Of a stretch of DNA of 5,393 bases, positions 1 through 5,393 are shown piece after piece. The position numbers and the translations under genes were made by a program. Location: positions 1 through 5,393 of the forward strand of contig SCRK01000145.1 of assembly GCA_004298075.1 (NCBI GenBank). Reading direction: 5' to 3'. The stretch comes from a bacterium (GTDB lineage Bacteria > Omnitrophota > Gorgyraeia > Gygaellales > Profunditerraquicolaceae). Each line of letters starts with the position of its first letter. Position 1 is the first letter of the stretch. The notes beneath the pieces were generated by a model, which worked only from the letters and a program-made list of their open reading frames with translations, did no database searches and was not told the DNA's origin.

Positions 1-3000
1 TTCTTTTTATTCTCTACCGCCTTTTCCCAGATTGCCTGACGGAACATATATTGCGCGGTATTATAAACATCCCCTGCCTTAATACTTGTTTCTTTCCCAT
101 CACTGCCTCTTCTGACAATCTCCGCTTCAACCTCTTTTCCTCCCACTTTTACTGTGGCTTTATTGCCCAAGAAAGATACTTGCATCGGTGAATCCAGCGT
201 AATATCAGCGCTATGATCCCCCTTAAGCCTAACTTCCAGATCCCCATTAATAATTACTGTATCATGACCATCATTCAATGAATTAGCTAAGCCGTTAACA
301 ACCATCATCCCCATCAACGCGCCATTAGTCCCAAATTTTACACCGCTTAAGCCCGTATGCTCTCCTATAGCCTCGGCAATATGTGTTCCGCTGATGATTC
401 CTTCTCCGGCTTTTGCTTTGGCTGTCTGAATCATACCTTCATTTATACCAAACCAATCTTTCATTATATTATTCATGCCGTCAAGCTCAGGCCGAACCAA
501 CTGCGCTATCTTCTCATGAAACACGCCTCTTTCCTGCGCAAGTTCACTTCTCTGCATAATCTCTGGAAGAGTCATATCAATCTTGCGTAATTCCTTAAAC
601 AGGCCTACAGCTTTGCTTGAAGTCAAGGGTTTTGATTCTCCGCTTATCTCCGGGCGAACCTCTCTGACATATGCCGTTGCTAAATGTCTGGTAGCAATAG
701 AAGATTCCATGTTAGGCTGCTTTATGGCCAGAAATGCCGCGAAGGATACCGGCTCTCTGGCAACATAGTTAATTTTTGTATCTTCACTAGTAGCTTGGAT
801 CCTCTGCGCTGTCCCATCCACAGCTGACGCATATATAGATAAAGCAGCATCCATCCCTTTAACTGTAACCGGCATAGTCACGACCATCTGGTCCAGATAA
901 TGCCTGAAACCGTTCAGTGCCACGCCCTGGGAGTTTGCCGCTTTAAATATCTGGCTTACCCAGAGATCTCCGAAAGAATCCTTAGCTGCTCCCCTGGTAA
1001 ATCCCGGAATGTTCTTGCTGAGCCATTCATTAGTTAACTTCGGAAATCTATTACTGAACCTTTGCCCAAGATATTCACTGCCTGCACCCAGAACCCGCAC
1101 TCCCTTTTCCACATAACCGGCATTAGGCATGGTGAACTTATTTCCCTTTGCCTGTAACAACCCGAACAGCGGGCCCATCCATTTACCAGAACTGGGAGCC
1201 TCAACCGCGGCATTAACCAGATCGCTAAGGCCCAAAGTATTTGATTTTAATGAATTATAATCTTTTACTATCCTGAAAATTGTATTACGCGCTTCTTTAT
1301 CTCCTAATCCGGCCAAAAGCAGGTTCTTCATAACGGCTAGAGAGGTGCTGCCAAATGCCCAGCTATAATTACCAGCAGAAGATAAAAACCCTGTGCTATT
1401 TGCCACATAATCATCATATTTTTGTTTATATATCTCTTTTACCCCTGTAATCACTGAATCGCCAAGTGTAAACATTGGGCTTACCAGTATCCAGTTTACA
1501 GCGCTTGAGAGCGTCATATTGTAGGTATATTCCATTCCCTTAAATTCACCGCGGGTAAACCCTAATGTCTGTATAGGAGCCGACTTTACACCTGCCATGA
1601 CCATAGTATTTTCACGTAAACTCGGTAACAAATTGCTGATAAACCAAAGCCCCACTGCTCCGGTTGCCGCGGTATATCCTATGTTCCTGAAGAAATTGGC
1701 ATTATTCCATTCTTTAATTCCTCCTAAAACATACGCCCCGGCATACCCTGCCGCTCCGGCAACCGCACCCACCCCAAGCCCATACCCGATCTTTTTAGGG
1801 AATCTCCAGGCGTTTACTCTTAAAGCCTCTTCACCTTCATACCATACCCTCTTGAATCTTAAAGCATATTCCTTGTCTCTTGCCCATTTGGCAAGGCTGG
1901 CTACACCCATGATCTTTTCTCTCTCGCCTAACGCTTTATACCATCTCTCTGCCCGGGATACTTCTCCAATGGTAATCTTACTAAAAGGGATCCAGGCAAA
2001 ACCTAACCCCATTACTGCGCCCTCGATTAAAGAAGAGGTTAAAGATTTATTTGATCTTAACTTATCATTTTCTCCAACCCAATCCAACGCGGCATTACCC
2101 ACTGCGCCGACTACAGCAGGTCCGATATATCTGGTCCAGCCTGCGGAAGGAGAGAATACTTTAGTAACCGCGCTTTCAAATTTATTGGGAGTAGTCAATG
2201 GGATACCGGAAACTCTCGCTAACTCTGGAGTTGTCAGGCGCATATCTCTAACAGCTTTAAATAAATCTGCCATTTCTAAAGCCTGCCCTTTAACAACTCC
2301 ATCTAACTTACTATAATTTTCTCCCAATTTTCCCAATGATTCAAGTGTAAGCTCAAACCCATACCTTTTAGCTTCCTGGAAGCCTTTTAATCCCGCATCA
2401 GTTGCTCTTGTTCCTTCAGCAACCTCTTTACCTTTATTAAGTATAGAACCAAGGCTATCTAAACTCTTGCGAACTTCGGTTAATCCCTCTAAACCTTTAT
2501 TAGTCTCGGCCAGGCTTACAACAACTGCTTCATCCGCCTTTAGCAAATCCACAACTGTCTTTATCCCAGCCTCTTTAAGCGCTGCTAAGGACTTTTTATC
2601 CAGCCCTTTCAGATTTTCACCAATTTTAACTAATTCATCAACAAAAGTTTTATCTCCAAGTTTAATCTCATACAGACGCGCCAAGTCTCCCATATCTATT
2701 CCGAGCTCCTTGGCAACCTTAGAAACTTTCTCGAAAACCCCTCTTGCTTGATTAAATTCTGCTATTATGGCTCTAACAGTGCTTATCTCTTCCCCCAAAC
2801 CTTTGCCAGCTAAAAGCCCTTCCAATGTTCCTGCTCTCTCAGCTGCCACGATCTTTCCAACAGTAAGCCCCTTTCCTTCAATTGTAGCTAATCCCTTAGC
2901 AACTTCTTTTGTTGTTGAATTTCTAACTGTGGCAGTACCAAAATTAATCAACGCCTCTGCCAGTTTACGGTCGGCAATTATCCTGCCAGCCTCACCTATT

Positions 3001-5393
3001 ATAGGAATAACAGGTATAAATAAATCTACCTTGTGACCTTTCAGAGTCAAATCCGTAAGCCCACTAGTCCAAATACTAAGTACATCTTTTATGCCTATTT
3101 CTTTATGAGCACCATCTATACTTTGCGTAGCCATTGTTACCGCGGTATCTATCCTCTTAAAAGCGGCATATTCACTACCCATACCAAGGGCAACACGGCT
3201 AGCTCGAGCAGATATAGTGGTTTTTTCAACAGCATCTGCCCTTCTAGCAAACTTCGTTCCGATAACGCCGCCAAACCCGCCGAAGGCAAATACCAATGCC
3301 GCCTGATCCCAGCTAAGTAATTTCGCTTCCTGCCCGTTAGCCCAATTAAAAGCAGAATACCCTGCCTGGGTCAAAGCCAAATCAGTCACACCCGAAAATG
3401 CAAACTGGGTGCCATACATCATAGCGCTTCTGCCCAATTGAGTCCCTATTCCGATAGCAGGCGTAACTGCAGATACTCCTTCAGCTGCTTCTACGGCTAC
3501 TTTTGAGGCAATTGGGAAAAATCTGTTTGCCATTGCCTGTCCTGCTCTAGCTCCCCAATTAGTCTCAGCTCCTATCGCTTTCTTAGCCGCGGAAATACCT
3601 TCACTAAACTTACTGCCTGCCCAAAAGATAGCCGCTACCTTAACCGCGTAATCAGCTAATTCAGCTACGCTAAACGTTTCCCCGCCATACCCAACCTTAT
3701 ATCCGCCGTAATAAGCGCTACCGGCTACAGCTCCGCTAATTATCGCTTTATTATTCGCCCACAAACCGCCTCCTTTTAACCCCGCTCCTAAGGTCAATAA
3801 GGCGATATTAGTAGAGCTAAGCCAACTGCCGCCAATAGGCTCTCCATGAATTGCATAATTAAGAGCATTCGGTACTCCATAGGTAACTGCTTCCTTAGCT
3901 GCTAACCACCCCAAACCCTCCAAACCAATCTTTTTAACTATGCCAGTTACTCCTGCCGCATATAATGGCATTTCCGCTATACGCCAAACACCTAAGGCGA
4001 TATCTCCATAGCCTGCGGTCATCTGGCTGCTATTCTGAAGCATGCTTGTCGCCGGCACAAAATACACAGGCCTCACTTCCCACCTGCCAGGCTCTGTTTC
4101 CACGCTTTCAGTACCCATATATCTAGGTTGAAGTTTATCTAAATACATAACCCTATTCATAAAACTCATTTTTTCATTATTTAAAACAACTTCGTTTAGA
4201 GAGTGATATAGAATATTTTTAGTAACCTCATTTGTCGGCAACTGCTTGTCATCTTCAAGCATTCCATTATATATAGCTTCTACTTTATTTTGATCCGCTT
4301 CGCGTAAAGGCGACAGGCCCATTTTAGAAATATTATTATAGAAACCCATCGTATCTGCCAGGGCTTGCGGTATACGTTCATTATCATTCTTAAGGTCGTT
4401 TATTATCCTATCTTCTATCATTAACTGATTATAATTAACATTTATATCTCTAGACGTAGACAACGAGCTTCTTAAAACAAATCCTCCCTTGGGATTGTAA
4501 AGCTTATCTTGCTCCAATTGCCCTTGCGCATTATATGGCATCACAGTACCATTTAAATAAGTTACTTCGGAAAATTTATTGTATGGGCTATCATCCTTCA
4601 TGCGCACTTCTTTATAGGTATCGTCTGTGCTGCCTTGTAAGCCCGAATGTAATATTATATTTCTGCGGTCTAAGGTTACATCAAACGGCTGGGTAATCGG
4701 ACCGGATGCTTTTATGCGTATATTATCTCCCTCAAAAGTATTAACATCTTTATCTGTTCTCCCATATACATCAGTAGGGATAATATAGGCAAGTGCCTTA
4801 GCTTGCTGGCCTTGAGATTTGTTATTTTGGTCCTGCCCAAAAGAAGATCGATAACTCGGGACATCTATAAGCTGTTTTAATGTTCCCCTCTCGCTGCCGG
4901 ATATAGAAGCATCATTCCAAAATCCGCCTTCAGGGAAATACACGCTGGCTAAGGTGATTTTGCCGGCTTCTTTTATATCCCCATTTCTTTTTGTTTCTAC
5001 GTCAGTAGTAAATTCCCCTGTAAACTTATAATCCCTCGATCCACCGGAAGTTATATCATATACTCCTCCGGGAACATTCGGATTCACCGTAAAATATAAA
5101 TTATCCCCAAATCTAGTATCCTTTGGGTTAATCATCCCCTCTAATTTTCCTGAAATCTTAGTCCTATCCGAATAATCCCCGCCCAGCTCTTTAGAGATAG
5201 TCGGGGACATAGAAGAAACCTGTTCATTCCTTATATAGATATCATCATTTACTTTATAACCCTTATCTTTGTTCCCTTCACCGTTAAAGGGGATCAAAAC
5301 CTCATGCTTCCCTGAATTTGCATAATAAGCGTATTGATTATCCGTCCCCTTGCCAAAGTGTAAATCACCGGTAGTATTATTAAACCGTACCTC
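1..5393 (-). CDS. Internal fragment of a giant, cysteine-free, probable envelope or exported protein (partial at both ends)
   Basis: One minus-strand frame (codons at 5393-5391 down to 5-3, with bases 2-1 starting the next codon) is open for 1797 codons; reading every codon by hand I met no TAA, TAG or TGA. Neither the start codon nor the stop is in the window. The product does not match a family I know by name. It is a mosaic: a beta-rich start, two Ala/Gly-rich hydrophobic tracts (residues about 420-715 and 1085-1256) separated by a charged helical stretch, a further helical region, and a beta-rich module at the end. I found no cysteine, and tryptophan is always TGG, so the standard bacterial code suffices. 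Codon use looks even along the length, with no sign of frameshift or decay, so the gene appears intact and under coding constraint. Export or envelope location is inferred from the lack of Cys and the hydrophobic hairpins; no catalytic motif was seen. No promoter, ribosome binding site or terminator can be assigned because the flanks are missing. Confidence 0.95.
3..266 (-). other. Small beta-rich module at the downstream edge (residues 1710-1797)
   Basis: After the hydrophobic helix GALMGMMVVNGLANSL and a polar NDG, the sequence switches to short alternating strands: HDTVIINGDLEVRLKGDHSA, then DITLDSPMQVSFLGNKATVK, then VGGKEVEAEIVRRG. It ends in a helix, YNTAQYMFRQAIWEKAVENK, that runs out of the window. 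Strand-turn-strand pieces with Gly/Asp/Asn turns suggest a compact beta-sandwich or barrel of under 100 residues. The downstream limit is not visible. The abrupt change from helix to strand supports a domain boundary near base 270. Confidence 0.5.
267..1625 (-). other. Helical, mixed-polarity region (residues 1257 to 1709), family unknown
   Basis: This long section is part of the same open frame. It starts with a polar piece (LPSLRENTMVMAGVKS), has a moderately hydrophobic pair (SSAVNWILVSPMFTLGDSVI near 1508-1449 and SLAVMKNLLLAGLG), then amphipathic helices such as GLFKELRKIDMTLPEIMQRS and QERGVFHEKIAQLVRPELDG. It ends with the hydrophobic GALMGMMVVNGLANSL near 323-275. His residues are more frequent here (RHLATAY, VFHEKI, GTHIAEAIGEH) but do not form an HExxH or other metal-site motif I know. 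A short phrase GFTRG occurs twice (near 1549 and 1004). I cannot assign a function. Confidence 0.45.
1626..1790 (-). repeat. Hairpin-like unit B2 with the strongest glycine zipper (residues 1202-1256)
   Basis: The first helix, starting IGYGLGVGAVAGAAGYAGAY, has Gly or Ala at most positions and no charged residue for 25 residues. A polar turn KEWNNANFFRN follows, then the second helix IGYTAATGAVGLWFISNLL. Of all parts of the window this looks most like a glycine-zipper membrane hairpin. Such zippers are known to let helices pack closely in membranes and in membrane-inserting proteins. Confidence 0.5.
1977..2141 (-). repeat. Hairpin-like unit B1 (residues 1085-1139)
   Basis: The first helix is GWTRYIGPAVVGAVGNAAL, the turn DWVGENDKLRSNKSLTS, and the second helix SLIEGAVMGLGFAWIPFSK. 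The turn shares Trp, Gly, Glu/Gln, Lys-Leu and Ser with unit A3, and both units are 55 residues as delimited here. Gly and Ala sit at four-residue spacing in both helices. Confidence 0.45.
2171..2996 (-). other. Charged amphipathic helical stretch between the hydrophobic tracts (residues 800 to about 1075)
   Basis: This stretch is rich in Lys, Glu, Ala, Leu and Val with many short helices (IIADRKLAEALINFG, EFNQARGVFEKVSKVAKELG, FVDELVKIGENL, RKSLDSLGSILNKGKEVAEG, LESLGKLGENYSKLDGVVKG). Leu/Ile/Val recur at heptad-like spacing, so short coiled coils or a helical bundle are likely. It contains a helix-hairpin-helix-like motif at residues 928-963. The section just before it (about 716-799) holds LFIPVIPIIGEAG and no recognisable motif. 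The stretch lies between the two hydrophobic tracts, so if those cross or enter a membrane this would be a loop domain about 275 residues long on one side of it. Confidence 0.55.
2505..2612 (-). other. Helix-hairpin-helix-like motif (residues 928-963)
   Basis: The segment reads LKGLDKKSLAALKEAGIKTV followed by VDLLKADEAVVVSLAE. The order Leu-x-x-Leu, a small helix, Ala-Gly-Ile-x-Thr-Val, Leu-Leu-x-Ala-Asp, then a last helix is the pattern seen in helix-hairpin-helix repeats of the type in which a helix leads to AGIxTVxDLxxAxxxxL. In that family the hairpin often binds DNA or acts as a protein-protein module. The usual GIG hairpin is not present here (GLD takes its place), which argues against canonical DNA binding. 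An ordinary amphipathic helical pair is the alternative. Confidence 0.45.
3249..3413 (-). repeat. Hairpin-like unit A3 (residues 661-715)
   Basis: The first helix is GTQFAFSGVTDLALTQAGYS, the turn AFNWANGQEAKLLSWDQ, and the second helix AALVFAFGGFGGVIGTKF, followed by basic residues ARR. It is 55 residues long, and its turn (NW, G, Q/E, KL, S) is the closest match to that of unit B1 (DW, GE, KL, S), some 370 residues further on. Confidence 0.45.
3606..3740 (-). repeat. Hairpin-like unit A2 (residues 552-596)
   Basis: The first helix ISGAVAGSAYYGGYKVGYGG is a clear small-residue (Gly/Ala/Ser) zipper with tyrosines. The turn is GGETFSVAEL, and the second helix is ADYAVKVAAIFWAGSKF. The first helix closely resembles in composition the GVGAVAGAAGYAGAY stretch of unit B2. 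Confidence 0.45.
3762..3878 (-). repeat. Hairpin-like unit A1 (residues 506-544)
   Basis: The unit consists of GVPNALNYAI, the polar turn HGEPIGGSWLSS, and the hydrophobic helix TNIALLTLGAGLKGGGL. The G-E turn followed by Ser-Trp and a helix with Gly every few residues is shared with the other four units in this protein. The similarity is in pattern, with few identical positions, so shared ancestry of the units is a hypothesis. Confidence 0.4.
4134..4448 (-). other. Charged alpha-helical segment (residues about 316-420)
   Basis: After the last strand-like piece the sequence becomes helical and charged: QLMIEDRIINDLKNDNERI, then READQNKVEAIYNGMLEDDK, then NNEKMSFMNRVMYLDKL. Hydrophobic residues fall at helix-like 3-4 spacing and there is little glycine. 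It joins the beta-rich part to the hydrophobic tract that starts near base 4020. No family is recognised; it could be a small helical domain or a spacer that positions the next region at a membrane. Confidence 0.5.
4449..5393 (-). other. Beta-rich N-terminal part of the slice (residues 1 to about 315)
   Basis: This stretch is rich in Gly, Asn, Asp, Thr and Tyr, with alternating hydrophobic residues typical of beta strands, for example NLYFTVNPNVPGGVYDITS near residues 98-116 and KITLASVYFPEGGFWND near 143-159. Further strand-like pieces are IRIKASGPITQPFDVTL and RRNIILHSGLQG. The pattern resembles beta-sandwich or beta-helix modules of large surface proteins, but I cannot name a family and see no clear tandem repeat, calcium-binding motif (such as GGxGxDxUx nonapeptides) or catalytic triad. 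It continues upstream of the window, so its first domain boundary is unknown. The beta character is directly suggested by composition; the fold is inference. Confidence 0.55.
4803..4838 (-). other. Q/N-rich linker (residues 186-197)
   Basis: The twelve residues GQDQNNKSQGQQ are almost entirely Gln, Asn, Gly, Ser, Asp and Lys with no hydrophobic residue. They separate the strand-rich part before (ending near LKQLIDVPSY) from the next strand-rich part (starting ALAYIIPTDVYGR). This is best read as a flexible interdomain linker. It marks a probable domain boundary within the giant protein. Confidence 0.6.

Larger units (their letters stand above)
1626..2141 (-). other. Hydrophobic Ala/Gly-rich tract B with two hairpin-like units (residues 1085-1256)
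   Basis: This second hydrophobic tract carries unit B1 (residues 1085-1139, bases 1977-2141) and unit B2 (residues 1202-1256, bases 1626-1790). They are separated by about 60 polar residues rich in Arg, Lys, Glu and Trp (for example RAERWYKALGEREKIMG and WARDKEYALRFKRVWYEGEE). The strongly basic and aromatic insert next to small-residue hydrophobic helices is what one expects of an interfacial segment at a membrane. The topology cannot be settled by eye. Confidence 0.6.
3249..4020 (-). other. Hydrophobic Ala/Gly-rich tract A with three hairpin-like units (residues 459-715)
   Basis: This tract begins with YGDIALGVWRIAEMPLYAAG and runs to IGTKFARR. It holds several helices rich in Ala, Gly, Tyr, Phe and Trp, with small residues at i/i+4 spacing as in glycine zippers. 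Three units look alike: residues 506-544 (3762-3878), 552-596 (3606-3740) and 661-715 (3249-3413). Each has a hydrophobic helix, a short polar turn containing G-E or G-Q and then Ser, and a second hydrophobic helix. The helices are only moderately hydrophobic, so they could be membrane-embedded, membrane-inserting, or tightly packed small-residue helices in a soluble bundle. Role unknown; membrane association is an inference. Confidence 0.6.

Noticed and set aside
357..768. Two plus-strand ORFs (357-590 and 583-768) that overlap slightly, like a small operon
   Set aside because: Both are antisense to the giant gene in a region where the minus frame gives sensible protein. The Cys-rich, His/Phe-rich composition of the first is that of a chance reading frame, and the eight-base overlap is coincidental.
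1716..1790. Possible collagen-like or silk-like repeat because of dense glycine
   Set aside because: There is no Gly-x-y triplet periodicity; Gly and Ala alternate at helix-compatible spacing with Val, Leu and Tyr, so a glycine-zipper helix is the better reading.
1597..2316. Plus-strand ORF of 239 codons, the longest on that strand
   Set aside because: It lies antisense to the continuous minus-strand frame and codes for a low-complexity product rich in Ala, Pro, Leu, Ser and Thr (for example YAPAYPAAPATAPTPSPYP), which is the complement of the Gly/Ala/Lys/Glu-rich tract B. No ribosome binding site or domain supports it.
2467..3320. Three consecutive plus-strand ORFs (2467-2751, 2767-3036, 3033-3320) that could suggest a gene row
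   Set aside because: All are Ser/Pro/Leu/Thr-rich mirror readings of the Lys/Glu/Gly/Ala-rich helical region on the minus strand, with no family features and no promoter.
4803..4838. Q/N-rich stretch as a prion-like or amyloid segment
   Set aside because: Only twelve residues long and broken by Gly, Asp, Lys and Ser; too short for a prion-like domain, so it is treated as a linker.
1..5393. Strong pyrimidine bias of the plus strand (many runs of c and t)
   Set aside because: It is explained by purine-rich coding sequence on the minus strand over the whole window and needs no separate structural or regulatory reading.
1..5393. Nonribosomal peptide or polyketide synthase, the commonest reason for a giant bacterial ORF
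   Set aside because: No carrier-protein GGxS, ketosynthase active-site, condensation HHxxxDG or adenylation motif is visible in the 1797 residues, and these enzymes contain cysteine.

Overview
The whole window is coding. Read on the minus strand from base 5393 down to base 3, one frame stays open for 1797 codons with no stop, no start that has to be used, and no intergenic gap. Both ends of the gene lie outside the window, so this is an internal slice of a very large protein (more than about 195 kDa here alone). I see no RNA gene, mobile element, CRISPR array, promoter, terminator or second gene. The plus-strand ORFs of 60 to 240 codons are antisense shadows of this gene.

Residue 1 below is the codon at 5393-5391; residue n ends at base 5393-3(n-1). 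The slice reads as a mosaic. (1) Residues 1 to about 315: beta-rich, Gly/Asn/Asp/Tyr-rich, with a short Q/N-rich linker. (2) About 315 to 420: a charged helical segment. (3) About 420 to 715: a tract rich in Ala and Gly with hydrophobic helices, holding three hairpin-like units. (4) About 800 to 1075: a charged amphipathic helical stretch with a helix-hairpin-helix-like motif at 928-963. (5) 1085 to 1256: a second hydrophobic tract with two more hairpin-like units. (6) About 1257 to 1709: a mostly helical, mixed-polarity region. (7) 1710 to 1797: a small beta-rich module at the window edge.

Two properties stand out. I found no cysteine codon among the 1797 codons, and about five related glycine-zipper-like helical hairpins recur in two clusters. 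Together they suggest a giant exported, cell-envelope or membrane-associated protein rather than a cytoplasmic enzyme. I recognise no catalytic domain.

The organism cannot be fixed from one gene. The moderate, AT-leaning composition, the mixed codon use (ATA, AGA, TTA and GGA next to CGC, GCG and CTG) and the giant ORF of unfamiliar sequence would fit an uncultivated bacterium such as Omnitrophota (OP3), a lineage known for proteins of tens of thousands of residues. That placement is inference only.
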